Shown here piece by piece: positions 37,113-45,567 of a DNA stretch of 64,000 bases. Position numbers and translations under genes: made by a program. The DNA comes from Bacillota bacterium (GTDB lineage Bacteria > Bacillota > Clostridia > Lachnospirales > Lachnospiraceae): NCBI GenBank assembly GCA_023663285.1, contig JAMPHT010000007.1:23432-87431 (forward strand), read 5' to 3'. Positions within the stretch are counted from its first letter, which is position 1, and each line of letters begins with the position of its first letter. A model generated the notes under the pieces. It saw only the letters and a list, made by a program, of their open reading frames with translations. It was not told the DNA's origin and ran no database searches.

Positions 37113-37162
37113 TCATCCCTCCCGTTCTCTGCGGCAAAGAATACCGTGCACTGTAGCCTCCT
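37113..37162 (-). other. Leader mini-ORF in frame with tadA
   Basis: AGGAGG (37157-37162), five bases, then GTG (37149-37151) opens 12 codons (MHGILCRREREG) ended by TGA at 37113-37115. The same frame continues into tadA. A second ATG at 37116 in another frame overlaps this stop and ends after five codons. It may be a leader peptide or the true start of a gene split by a nonsense codon. Confidence 0.5.
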
Positions 37163-37256
37163 GCCTGAATACTTGATCTGTGACTTTGGCTGAAACAGCC
37201 TGAAAATGAAATAGTTAAAAACCAGATACCTGACCGGATCCTGTCGGGTGTTTTAA

Positions 37257-37285
37257 AATATACATCATTGAAAATATAATGTCAA
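37257..37285 (-). promoter_or_regulatory. tad operon promoter
   Basis: On the minus strand TTGACA (37280-37285), 17 bases, TATATT (37257-37262). Transcription should start near 37250, leaving a leader of about 175 bases. An imperfect hairpin (37228-37249) sits at the 5' end of this leader and a GGCTG/CAGCC hairpin at 37190-37202. I see no cyclic di-GMP riboswitch consensus in it. Confidence 0.75.
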
Positions 37286-37325
37286 TAGCTGATATCAAAT
37301 TTTTTTATTTTTGGAAATTTCAGGC

Positions 37326-37354
37326 TTGTGATTTGCATACGAAGATGCTATACT
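37326..37354 (+). promoter_or_regulatory. Promoter of the 36-residue peptide gene
   Basis: TTGTGA (37326-37331), 17 bases, TATACT (37349-37354), 35 bases before the ATG at 37390. It is back to back with the tad promoter, 40 bases apart. Confidence 0.65.
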
Positions 37355-37389
37355 TAAGGCATCAAGTACTACAGAAAAGAGGTAGGGAT

Positions 37390-37500
37390 ATGTTTATAAT
37401 ATTGGCAGGCGGACTTCTTGTAGTTATATTTGCCGTGATAGTAGCGGTGGTTTCTTCCGTATCCGCAGCAGTGGCTGCAGAGACCGATTCGGAGGATTGA
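37390..37500 (+). CDS. 36-residue single-helix membrane peptide
   Basis: MFIILAGGLLVVIFAVIVAV is one hydrophobic helix, followed by a small polar tail ending in acidic residues (ETDSED). GAGG lies nine bases before the ATG. A promoter with 17-base spacing lies upstream and a strong terminator downstream, which together argue that this is a real one-gene unit. The frame is open back to 37279, but the ribosome site and promoter place the start here. Function unknown; it could act on the neighbouring Tad machine or be a general membrane peptide. Confidence 0.72.
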   Translation: MFIILAGGLLVVIFAVIVAVVSSVSAAVAAETDSED

Positions 37501-37555
37501 CGGAAATATCCGGCTCTGCTGCAGGCATCAATGCAGCTTTCTGACAAATATGTAT

Positions 37556-37587
37556 AAAGGGGAATGGCTTGCGCCATTCCCTTTTTT
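37556..37587 (+). terminator. Intrinsic terminator
   Basis: GGAATGGC (37561-37568) pairs with GCCATTCC (37573-37580), extended by flanking A/T and G/C pairs, followed by six T on the plus strand. It ends the 36-residue peptide transcript and may also act for the leftward serine hydrolase gene. Confidence 0.85.
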
Positions 37588-37610
37588 CATGACACCGGAA
37601 TTATTCCAAT

Positions 37611-38777
37611 TTACTCCAGCGCCCCGTAAGTCACCATGCGCAGCTTTCTCACCAAAGGCGTGGTGCCCGCGCCGCAGAGCTGGATAAAATACAGAAAAAC
37701 CAGATCCTCTTTTCTGTCCATGGTCACATAATTTCCTGTCCAGCCATCCCAGCCGAATTCTCCAAGGGACGCGTTGCTCCCCGCAGCCCCGGCGTCCGTC
37801 AGCACCCGCATGAGGCAGCCGTAGCCATAGCCCCGCAGACTGTCCCAATCCAGACAGGCCGCCTGCTGCTTTGTCAAATGATTCCCGGCCATGAAATCCA
37901 CAGTCTTTCTTCCCAGAATACGCTTCCCGTTGTATGTGCCACCCTGTACCAGCATGGAGGCAAAATGAGCATAATCATCCAAGGTGGATACCAGCCCGGC
38001 TCCGCCGGATTCAAAAGCCACATCTTCTCCGTAATACTCTCCCAGATGGGCTCCCTTGTGGGGAACCAGTCCTGCCTCTGTCTGCTCGTAAGCCTGGGCA
38101 AAACGCGCCCGCTTCCCCTCCGGCACAAAAAAGCCTGTGTCCCGCATATCCAGCGGCTCAAAGATCTCCCCCCGCAGAAACTCGCCGAAGGCTTTACCGG
38201 ATACCGCCTCCACCACGCCTCCCAGCACATCGGCGGAAAAGCCGTACATCCACCGTTCACCCGGCTGGAACACCAGAGGAACTGAAGCGATTTCACGCAT
38301 ATAGCCCTGGGTGTCCACCCTCTCTCCTCTTTCCCTTGCGGCCACCAGCCTTTCCACCACAGCGCCCATGCGTCTGCCGGACTCCGTAGCCTCGTCCGGA
38401 TAGGTGACGCCGGAGGTCATATTCAAAAGGTCGTATATCGTGACCTCCCGCTTGACCGGAATCTCTCCCCTGCCATCCTCCCATACCTTCTGACCTTCAA
38501 AACAGGGCAGGTACTTTGAGACAGGATCCCACAGGTCTATCTCCCCCCGCTCCGCCAGGATCATGACTGCGGCGGCTGTGACAGGCTTGGACATAGAATA
38601 GAGGCGTACGATGGTATCCCGTTTCATAGGGTATCCCCGCTCCTCATCGGCAGCTCCGAAGGTGTTGCAGTAGATCTCCCTGCCTCTGTGCAGCACAAGG
38701 GCTCCCGCCCCCTTCACTCTGCCGCTCTCCACTTCCCGGCTTATCAGTCTGTCCATGGTTTCTTTATACTGGTACAT
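37611..38777 (-). CDS. Serine hydrolase of the class C beta-lactamase/esterase family
   Basis: 388 residues, no signal peptide, so probably cytosolic. The S-x-x-K motif is SMSK near residue 61, the Tyr motif is YGFS near 199, matching the Y-x-(S/N) position, and a WTGN stretch sits near the C terminus where the third motif is expected. Such proteins are usually esterases rather than antibiotic-degrading enzymes. It begins 14 bases after the arabinofuranosidase gene; that pairing suggests removal of ester groups from arabinose-containing sugars, which is inference. Confidence 0.87.
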   Translation of the reverse strand: MYQYKETMDRLISREVESGRVKGAGALVLHRGREIYCNTFGAADEERGYPMKRDTIVRLYSMSKPVTAAAVMILAERGEIDLWDPVSKYLPCFEGQKVWEDGRGEIPVKREVTIYDLLNMTSGVTYPDEATESGRRMGAVVERLVAARERGERVDTQGYMREIASVPLVFQPGERWMYGFSADVLGGVVEAVSGKAFGEFLRGEIFEPLDMRDTGFFVPEGKRARFAQAYEQTEAGLVPHKGAHLGEYYGEDVAFESGGAGLVSTLDDYAHFASMLVQGGTYNGKRILGRKTVDFMAGNHLTKQQAACLDWDSLRGYGYGCLMRVLTDAGAAGSNASLGEFGWDGWTGNYVTMDRKEDLVFLYFIQLCGAGTTPLVRKLRMVTYGALE

Positions 38778-38791
38778 ATATAAGCACTTCC

Positions 38792-40288
38792 TTATATCTC
38801 CACTTCCAAATGCAGCACGCTGCAGGCGGGAGCGGTAAATGTCACCTTGTTGCCGCTTACGGTAACCGCAGTAAGTTCCTCGGTATGCACCTGGTCCGGC
38901 ACCTCAAAGGTGTTATGAGCCTTCATATCTCCGGTCAGGATGGAAGCCTTCACGGATCTCACAGGAGATTCTGCAAAAAATGCCTCGATCTCCGTATTGT
39001 CCGTCAGGGAAGCATTGGTCAGGGTCACATGAAGCCTGCCGTCCCTGCCAAGAGATACGGACTCCGACAGATCGGGGATCATATACTTCTCCTCCAGCCC
39101 CACTTCCCTTGTCTCCACGGAGGACTCCACCAGCTCGCCGTCCTGATGATACTTGTACAGGTCAAAGGTATGCCAGGTAGGGGTCTTGACCATTTTCTCG
39201 CCCTCGGTGAGGATCACCGCCTGAAGCACGTTCACCATCTGGGCAATATTTGCCATCTTCACCCGGTCGCAGTTCTTGTTGAACAGGTTCAGGTTGATAC
39301 CTGCCACCAGCGCGTCCCGCATGGTGTTCTGCTGGTACAAAAAGCCGGGATTCGTGCCGGGCTCCACGTCGTACCAGGTCCCCCACTCGTCGATCATCAT
39401 ACCGATCTTCTTCTCCGGATCATACCTGTCCATAATGTCACCGTGTATCTGGATCAGCTTCTTCATCTTCAGGGTCGCCTTCAGAGTGCGGTACCACTGC
39501 TTTTCATCGAAGTCCAGGGCGCTTCCCTTTTTGCTCCAGTCTCCGGTGGGCAGCGTATAATAATGAAGGGACAAGCCGTTCATAAAGCCGCTGCCATGGT
39601 CAAAGACAGTCTCCAGCATCTTTTCGGTCCAGTGATAGTCGTCTGCATTGGGACCGCAGGCGATTTTATTGATATGCTTTTGGGAATCATAATTGCGCAC
39701 ATAGGTCTGGTATCTGCGGTACAGATCCCCGTAATATTCCGGCCTCATATTGCCGCCGCAGCCCCAGTTCTCATTGCCCACGCCAAAATAATCCACCGTC
39801 CAGGGCTCCTCGTGGCCGTTTGCCTTCCTCAGGTCAGCCATGGGGGAAACTCCCTTGAATGTCATGTATTCCACCCACTCGCTCATCTCCCGGACAGTAC
39901 CGCTTCCCACATTGCCGTTTATGTAAGTCTTACAGCCCAGCTGCCTGCACAGCTCCATAAACTCATGGGTGCCGAAGCTGTTGTCCTCCACAACGCCGCC
40001 CCAGTGCGTGTTGATCATCTTCTTGCGCTTCTCCTTCGGTCCGATGCCGTCCATCCAGTGATACTCGTCGGCAAAGCATCCCCCCGGCCAGCGCAGAACA
40101 GGCACCCTGATTTCCTTCAGCGCCTCCACCACATCGGTGCGCATACCGTTTACATTGGGGATGTCCGAATTTTCCCCCACAAAAAGCCCCTCGTAAATAC
40201 ATCTCCCCAGATGCTCGGAAAAATGTCCCTGCAGCTCCGGATTGATATGTCCCTTTTTCACATTGGGATTCACATACAGTTTTGCCAT
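38792..40288 (-). CDS. abfA: Alpha-L-arabinofuranosidase, GH51
   Basis: The 498-residue enzyme releases terminal L-arabinofuranose from arabinan and arabinoxylan oligosaccharides. GNENWG near residue 172 holds the acid/base glutamate and IDEWGTW near 299 the nucleophile, as in GH51. [12 protein letters not shown] and a C-terminal beta-sandwich are present. There is no signal peptide, so it acts on imported oligosaccharides. AAGGAG is eight bases from the ATG. Its promoter and a possible operator lie at 40315-40388. Confidence 0.95.
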   Translation of the reverse strand: MAKLYVNPNVKKGHINPELQGHFSEHLGRCIYEGLFVGENSDIPNVNGMRTDVVEALKEIRVPVLRWPGGCFADEYHWMDGIGPKEKRKKMINTHWGGVVEDNSFGTHEFMELCRQLGCKTYINGNVGSGTVREMSEWVEYMTFKGVSPMADLRKANGHEEPWTVDYFGVGNENWGCGGNMRPEYYGDLYRRYQTYVRNYDSQKHINKIACGPNADDYHWTEKMLETVFDHGSGFMNGLSLHYYTLPTGDWSKKGSALDFDEKQWYRTLKATLKMKKLIQIHGDIMDRYDPEKKIGMMIDEWGTWYDVEPGTNPGFLYQQNTMRDALVAGINLNLFNKNCDRVKMANIAQMVNVLQAVILTEGEKMVKTPTWHTFDLYKYHQDGELVESSVETREVGLEEKYMIPDLSESVSLGRDGRLHVTLTNASLTDNTEIEAFFAESPVRSVKASILTGDMKAHNTFEVPDQVHTEELTAVTVSGNKVTFTAPACSVLHLEVEI

Positions 40289-40314
40289 TTTCTTTACTCC
40301 TTCTCTTCTATTTT

Positions 40315-40334
40315 ATTTCACTTTTTAGTGAAAT
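40315..40334. promoter_or_regulatory. Inverted repeat, possible operator of abfA
   Basis: ATTTCACT and AGTGAAAT flank TTTT, an 8-bp perfect inverted repeat located between the predicted abfA start of transcription and its ribosome site. Position and symmetry suit a repressor site; there is no T-rich tail suited to termination in the abfA direction. Confidence 0.5.
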
Positions 40335-40359
40335 ATTAAACTTTTTACTTTACACATCC

Positions 40360-40388
40360 AGTTTATTCCTTTATGCTGAAAATGTCAA
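40360..40388 (-). promoter_or_regulatory. abfA promoter
   Basis: On the minus strand TTGACA (40383-40388), 17 bases, TAAACT (40360-40365). It fires away from the GH2 gene. Confidence 0.65.
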
Positions 40389-40417
40389 ATAAAAAAAGCA
40401 GTATTTTGCATCTGTTT

Positions 40418-40427
40418 GTGTTATACT
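40418..40427 (+). promoter_or_regulatory. Extended -10 promoter of the GH2 gene
   Basis: TGTTATACT forms an extended -10 (TGN plus TATACT at 40422-40427), 40 bases before the GH2 ATG; the -35 region is poor. Confidence 0.45.
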
Positions 40428-40466
40428 GAATTTGAGATATATCAAGGTGAAATGAGGTGACCGCCT

Positions 40467-42383
40467 ATGAGAATAAAAGACGCCGTTTCCAATATAAACA
40501 AGGAACGCCCTGAGACGCCCCTGATCCCCCTGTACACTCCCTGGGGCGAAGAGATAATGAATGCAGACGCCCCGGCCGTATGGCAAGAATATCCCAGACC
40601 CCAGCTGGAACGGGATAACTACAGGATCCTCAACGGCAAATGGAGCTGCTGCTTTACCTCCGTGTCAGAAAGCGAAGAGGCACCCCAAAAACAGGACATT
40701 CTTGTGCCCTTCTCCCCCGAATCCCTGCTCTCCGGCGTAGGCCGCCAGCTACAGCCGGACGAATATCTCTGGTACGAAAGAGAGGTCGCCTTTTCAGAGG
40801 AGGATCATGCCCGCAAGGCAAAGGGGCTTCGCTGCATCCTGCATTTCCAGGCGGTGGATCAGCAGGCAGCTGTCTATTGCAATGGCCGGGAGGTGGCTTC
40901 TCATACCGGCGGGTATCTCCCCTTCCACGCCGACATCACCGACTATGTCTCTGACACTCCCCTGCTGCTCCAGGTGCGGGTCCGGGATGTCAGCGACACC
41001 TCCTGGCATACAAGGGGCAAGCAGACGCTGAACCGGGGCGGTATGTTCTATACTGCCCAGAGCGGCATCTGGCAGAGCGTCTGGTACGAGTGGGCGCCGG
41101 AAAACCATATCGAGCGGCTGGAGATCACCCCCGATGCAGACAATGGCGCCGTATCCGTGAAATTCTATTCCAAAAAGGAATTTTCCTTCGTCTCCTGCAC
41201 CGTTCACAAAGCCACCACCCGGTTTGTGTGCTCCAATGACGCCGCCGCCCGACGCCTTTCCGGTGAACGCACCGGAGCCCTCATCGGCGTGTCCGTCCAG
41301 CGGGAATCCTCCGCCCCCAATGTACTGCGGCTGATCCTGCCGAAGGACGACGTTTTCCTCTGGACACCGGATGAGCCTTATCTGTACAGCTTTACCATTG
41401 TGGCGGACAACGACACTGTCCAAAGCTACTTTGCCCTGCGGAGCTTTTCTGTCGAGCCGGGCGAAAAGGGCGTACGCCGTTTCTGCTTGAACCATAAGCC
41501 ACTTTTCCTGCACGGCCTGTTGGATCAGGGCTACTGGTCGGACGGCCTTATGACCGCTCCCTGCGACGAGGCGCTGATATACGATATTCAGCTGGCCCGT
41601 GACACCGGCTTCAATATGCTGCGAAAGCATATCAAGATCGAAGCTCTGCGCTGGTATTACCATTGTGACAGGCTGGGCATGATCGTATGGCAGGATATGG
41701 TCAGCGGAGGCACTACTTACCATATGCCCTTTGTCTGCTATATGCCCACCGTGTTTCCGAATACATCCCGGCACACCAGAGATTCCCACTACAGACTTTT
41801 CTCCCGGCATGAAGAAGCCGGACGCCTGGATTGGGAACAGGAATGTCTGGCAACCGTGGAACATCTGTGCAGCACTCCTTCCATAGCCGTCTGGGTTCCC
41901 TTCAACGAGGGCTGGGGACAGTTTGACGCCGCGCGGATTGCCCGACTGGTAAAAGAAAAGGACCCCTCCCGTCCGGTGGACCACGCCAGCGGCTGGTTCG
42001 ATCAGAAGAGCGGAGACTTTAAAAGCATTCACAATTATTTCAGAAAATTAAAGGTCAGACATGACAAAAAGCGGGCCTTCGTCATCAGTGAGTACGGCGG
42101 CTACGCCTGCCATATCCCGGAACATTCTTCTGTGGAACAGGTATTCGGCTATAGGCGGTACGACACTTTGGAGGAATTGAACGCCGCCTACAGACAGCTT
42201 CTTGAGCAGCAGCTTATGCCCCTGCGCGCCAGGGACTTAAGCGGAGCCGTATACACCCAGCTCTCAGACGTGGAGGAAGAGGTAAACGGACTGGTGACCT
42301 ATGACAGAAGGGTGGTAAAGATCAAGCCTTTCCCGTCAGCCTCTGATTCAGAACCTTCTTTACATGAAAATACGCCGGAATAA
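40467..42383 (+). CDS. Glycoside hydrolase family 2 enzyme
   Basis: 638 residues with the GH2 order: sugar-binding jelly-roll (about 50-210; WYEREVAF, GYLPFHADITDYV), an immunoglobulin-like domain, and a TIM barrel with FNEGWGQFD (acid/base Glu near 482) and ISEYGGY (nucleophile near 541). Specificity could be beta-galactosidase, beta-glucuronidase or a relative. No signal peptide. GAGGTG lies before the ATG. The last 62 bases overlap the convergent MATE gene, adding an unusual C-terminal tail. Confidence 0.92.
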   Translation: MRIKDAVSNINKERPETPLIPLYTPWGEEIMNADAPAVWQEYPRPQLERDNYRILNGKWSCCFTSVSESEEAPQKQDILVPFSPESLLSGVGRQLQPDEYLWYEREVAFSEEDHARKAKGLRCILHFQAVDQQAAVYCNGREVASHTGGYLPFHADITDYVSDTPLLLQVRVRDVSDTSWHTRGKQTLNRGGMFYTAQSGIWQSVWYEWAPENHIERLEITPDADNGAVSVKFYSKKEFSFVSCTVHKATTRFVCSNDAAARRLSGERTGALIGVSVQRESSAPNVLRLILPKDDVFLWTPDEPYLYSFTIVADNDTVQSYFALRSFSVEPGEKGVRRFCLNHKPLFLHGLLDQGYWSDGLMTAPCDEALIYDIQLARDTGFNMLRKHIKIEALRWYYHCDRLGMIVWQDMVSGGTTYHMPFVCYMPTVFPNTSRHTRDSHYRLFSRHEEAGRLDWEQECLATVEHLCSTPSIAVWVPFNEGWGQFDAARIARLVKEKDPSRPVDHASGWFDQKSGDFKSIHNYFRKLKVRHDKKRAFVISEYGGYACHIPEHSSVEQVFGYRRYDTLEELNAAYRQLLEQQLMPLRARDLSGAVYTQLSDVEEEVNGLVTYDRRVVKIKPFPSASDSEPSLHENTPE

Positions 42384-43668
42384 GAAATAAGTCCGCAAAG
42401 ATCCATGCGGCAGGGCTGCCGAAGCAGACCCCGGTAAACCCGAACAGGGGCACCAGCCCAAAGCCCGCCATGGTCCTGGCTGCCATCTCAAAGACCCCTG
42501 CCAGGATCGCAAAGGCCGGAAAGCCCATGCCCTGTATCAGAAACCGGACAATGTTCACCAGGGCAAGAGGAAAATAGAATGCGGTGCTGCAGATCAGGAA
42601 AAATCTGACATCCCCGATGATCGCCGTCTCCGAGGCATCCAAAAAAAGCGTTGCCAGAGGCCGCCCCAGGAAAATAGCCATGATCAGGGCTATCACCGAG
42701 TACCCTGCCCCCAGGCAGACACAGGACTTTAAGCCTGCGCCTATACGCTCCAGCTTTCCGGCGCCCACATTCTGCCCACCGTAGGTGGCCATGGTGGAAC
42801 CGAAAGCGTCAAAGGGACAGGAAAGAAAGCTGTTGATGCGCCCTGCTGCCGTCACCGCCGCAACCGCGTCGGAGCCCAGCGTATTGGTAGCGCTCTGCAG
42901 GATCACACTGCCGATGGCAGTGATGGAATACTGCAGCCCCATGGGCACCCCCATGCTGCAGAGCGTTCCCATCAAATGTCCGTTGGGAGTCCACTCATCT
43001 TTCCGTATCTTTAAAATTTCAAATTTCTTTATGATAAACAGCAGACAGCACAGCCCCGAAACCCCCTGGGAGATCACGGTGGCCCAGGCTGCCCCCTGAA
43101 CACCCCACTGCAGATCAATGATGAAGAATAGATCCAGCCCTATGTTGATAATGGAGGAAAGCAGCAGAAAGATGACCGGGGTCCTGCTGTCTCCCATGGC
43201 CCGGATGATCCCGGATGTCATATTGTAGAGAAAGGTCACGGGAATCCCCAGAAAAATCACCCATATATAGGAATAGGAAGCATCTATGATATTTTCCGGC
43301 GTCCGCATGATGATCAGAATATATCGGCAGGCTATGGTGGTCAGCACCGTCATGAAAAGCGCAAACCCGGCGGAAAGCCAGACGCAGTTTGCCACCACCC
43401 GCCGCATACCGGCATGATCCCCCGCGCCGAACTTGTGAGATACCGGAATGGAAAAACCGCTGCACACACCCATGCAGAAGCCGATGATCAGAAAGTTCAC
43501 GGAGCCGGTGGCCCCCACTGCCGCCAGATTCTCTTTTCCCAGAAACCGTCCCACGATCATGGTATCCACCAGATTATAAAACTGCTGAAATAAAAATCCA
43601 AAGAAAAGCGGTATGGAAAAGCCTAAGATCAATTTCATGGGCGAACCCTTTGTCATGTCCCTTGTCAT
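42322..43668 (-). CDS. MATE-family multidrug/cation antiporter
   Basis: 448 residues with twelve membrane helices in two halves. LGFSIPLFFGFLFQQFYNLVDTMIVGRFLG at the start and the AVGATGSV region are typical of the MATE branch related to DinF/NorM in Clostridia. Substrate unknown. The frame opens at 43722 (GTG), but the promoter at 43732-43760 would start transcription near 43725, so that codon would be almost leaderless; I prefer the ATG at 43668, with AAAGGG upstream. Confidence 0.93.
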   Translation of the reverse strand: MTRDMTKGSPMKLILGFSIPLFFGFLFQQFYNLVDTMIVGRFLGKENLAAVGATGSVNFLIIGFCMGVCSGFSIPVSHKFGAGDHAGMRRVVANCVWLSAGFALFMTVLTTIACRYILIIMRTPENIIDASYSYIWVIFLGIPVTFLYNMTSGIIRAMGDSRTPVIFLLLSSIINIGLDLFFIIDLQWGVQGAAWATVISQGVSGLCCLLFIIKKFEILKIRKDEWTPNGHLMGTLCSMGVPMGLQYSITAIGSVILQSATNTLGSDAVAAVTAAGRINSFLSCPFDAFGSTMATYGGQNVGAGKLERIGAGLKSCVCLGAGYSVIALIMAIFLGRPLATLFLDASETAIIGDVRFFLICSTAFYFPLALVNIVRFLIQGMGFPAFAILAGVFEMAARTMAGFGLVPLFGFTGVCFGSPAAWIFADLFLIPAYFHVKKVLNQRLTGKA

Positions 43669-43731
43669 TGCCGTAATATCCCTTTCGGTCTTTATCCGTT
43701 CAAAGCGCTCCCGCGCCATCACCGACTAAAG

Positions 43732-43760
43732 AGTATAGTCACATTCCCTGGGTTTCGCAA
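43732..43760 (-). promoter_or_regulatory. Promoter of the MATE gene
   Basis: On the minus strand TTGCGA (43755-43760), 17 bases, TATACT (43732-43737). It supports the ATG at 43668 as start. Confidence 0.65.
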
Positions 43761-43860
43761 TGGTCATTTTTGCTAAAGAAAGGGACTTTTACGCCCATTT
43801 ATATGCCATTTTGCCATCAGTTCAAATTCATACGCCTGTTGGCGCAGTTTCCTATAAGGT

Positions 43861-43883
43861 AAAAAAGCGGACACTGGCCGCTT
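43861..43883 (-). terminator. Second of two tandem terminators after the isomerase gene
   Basis: AAGCGG (43865-43870) and CCGCTT (43878-43883) form a short stem, followed on the minus strand by six T. It lies 11 bases beyond the T-run of the first terminator, and both are followed by a similar TTATAGGAA stretch. Confidence 0.65.
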
Positions 43884-43893
43884 CCTATAAGTC

Positions 43894-43929
43894 AAAAAAG
43901 GGCCCCCGCCGGGCAAATGCCTGACGGGG
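43894..43929 (-). terminator. First of two tandem terminators after the isomerase gene
   Basis: On the minus strand CCCCGTCAGGC and GCCCGGCGGGG pair (one mismatch, one G-U) around ATTT, followed by GCCCTTTTTT. It ends the xylulokinase-DUF4867-isomerase operon, 69 bases after the isomerase stop. Confidence 0.8.
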
Positions 43930-43997
43930 ACTCTTTTTCATTTTCTGTAAATATGTTTTTTGATGCCCTGCTTTCAGCGGTCATGTTCCGCGGGATA

Positions 43998-45482
43998 TCA
44001 GCAGAAAGGATTCTCCGTAGGATAAGGCAGAGACTTAGGCTGGTTGTAGTTCAGATCCTCCACCGGCACCCCTATGTACTTGAATACCTCGTACAGCGCC
44101 TTCCCGAAGTGTCCGAATGCCACCGCGCCGTGATGAGGGTAATTCTTCTCGATCAGCACATGGCGATAGAAGCGTCCCATTTCCGGAATGGCAAACACAC
44201 CGATACCGCCAAAGGATCTGGTGGGCACGTTCAGCACCTCTCCCTGTGCGATATAAGCGCGAAGCTTGTTGTCCGCAGTGGACTGCAGGCGGTAGAAGGT
44301 GATGTCGCCGGGCATGATATCGCCCTCTAAGGTGCCGTTGGTGACCTCCACGGGAAGGCTTCTTGCCATGATCTTCTGGTACTTCATCTCACAGAAGGCC
44401 AGCTTCTTGGTGCAGGTATTGCCGCAGTGGAAGCCCATGAAGGTATCCTTATGGGTATAGGGGAACTTGCCCTCGATGGCCTCTTTGTACATATCCGCGG
44501 GAACCGAATTGTTGATATCAAGCAGGGTGACCGCGTCTGCGCTGACACAGGCGCCGATGAACTCAGACAGACAACCGTATATGTCCACCTCGCAGGATAC
44601 AGGGATGCCCATACCGGTGAGGCGGCTGTTTACATAACAGGGCACAAAGCCGAACTGGGTCTGGAAGGCAGGCCAGCATTTTCCGGCAATGGCAACGTAT
44701 TTACGATACCCCTTATGCTCCTCCACCCAGTCAAGCAGGGTCAGCTCATACTGAGCCAGCTTCTCCAGGATCTCAGGCTTCTTGTTTCCTTCGCCCAGCT
44801 CCTCTTCCATCTCCTTCACCTTAGCAGGGATCCTCTCATCCCCCGCGTGCTTGTTAAAGGCTTCAAACAGGTCAAGCTCGGAGTTCTCCTCGATCTCCAC
44901 GCCCAGGTTGTAAAGCTGCTTGATAGGCGCATTGCAGGCCAGGAAGTTTAAGGGCCTGGGACCGAAGGAAATGATCTTTAAGCCTGCCAGCCCGATGACA
45001 GCCCTTGCAATGGGCACAAATTCATGGATCATGTCGGCGCACTCCTCTGCAGTGCCAACAGGATACTCAGGGATATATGCCCTGATATTGCGCAGCTTCA
45101 GGTTATAGCTTGCATTCAGCATACCGCAGTAGGCGTCGCCTCTGCCATCCATCAGATCTCCCTGGCTCTCCTCCGCTGCCGCCACAAAGATGGAGGGGCC
45201 GTCAAAATGCTTTGCCAGCAGCGTCTCTGAGATCTCAGGGCCAAAGTTTCCAAGATAGACACACAGAGCGTTACAGCCCTGGGCCTTGATGTCCTCAAGG
45301 GCCTGCACCATGTGGATCTCGCTCTCCACGATGCAGACAGGACACTCATAAATGTCCGCCTCGCCATACTTTTCCGTATATGCCTTTATCAGGGCCTTTC
45401 TTCTGTTCACGGACAGGCTTTCGGGAAAGCAGTCACGGCTTACGGCAACGATACCGATCTTTACCTGGGGTAGATTGTTCAT
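43998..45482 (-). CDS. L-fucose/L-arabinose isomerase-family protein
   Basis: 494 residues resembling the FucI-like sugar isomerases: an N-terminal Rossmann-type domain (VKIGIVAVSRDCFPESL), GNFGPEISETLL, then a C-terminal domain with FGFVPCYVNSRL, CEVDIYG and GFHCGNTCTKKL. These enzymes convert aldoses to ketoses using a metal. L-arabinose is a plausible substrate given the nearby arabinofuranosidase, but other pentoses or fucose remain possible. The ATG at 45482 has AGGAGG eight bases upstream. Last gene of an operon with the DUF4867 protein and xylulokinase. Confidence 0.88.
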   Translation of the reverse strand: MNNLPQVKIGIVAVSRDCFPESLSVNRRKALIKAYTEKYGEADIYECPVCIVESEIHMVQALEDIKAQGCNALCVYLGNFGPEISETLLAKHFDGPSIFVAAAEESQGDLMDGRGDAYCGMLNASYNLKLRNIRAYIPEYPVGTAEECADMIHEFVPIARAVIGLAGLKIISFGPRPLNFLACNAPIKQLYNLGVEIEENSELDLFEAFNKHAGDERIPAKVKEMEEELGEGNKKPEILEKLAQYELTLLDWVEEHKGYRKYVAIAGKCWPAFQTQFGFVPCYVNSRLTGMGIPVSCEVDIYGCLSEFIGACVSADAVTLLDINNSVPADMYKEAIEGKFPYTHKDTFMGFHCGNTCTKKLAFCEMKYQKIMARSLPVEVTNGTLEGDIMPGDITFYRLQSTADNKLRAYIAQGEVLNVPTRSFGGIGVFAIPEMGRFYRHVLIEKNYPHHGAVAFGHFGKALYEVFKYIGVPVEDLNYNQPKSLPYPTENPFC

Positions 45483-45567
45483 TTTTGAATCCTCCTGTTT
45501 TTGTCTTATATTCATTTTTTATACTCATTAAGGCGTAACTCCGCCAAAACTTCCGTATTTATTCCGC

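Noticed and set aside
37113-37250. Cyclic di-GMP riboswitch in the tad leader
   Set aside because: Neither class I nor class II conserved cores can be found in the leader.
37611-38777. Antibiotic-resistance beta-lactamase
   Set aside because: No signal peptide and a variant third motif; sugar-operon context favours an esterase-type hydrolase.
38810-40339. Plus-strand open frame of 509 codons
   Set aside because: Antisense to the GH51 gene, whose catalytic motifs are clear; composition is shadow-like.
40794-42032. Minus-strand open frame of 412 codons
   Set aside because: Antisense to the GH2 gene, whose motifs are intact.
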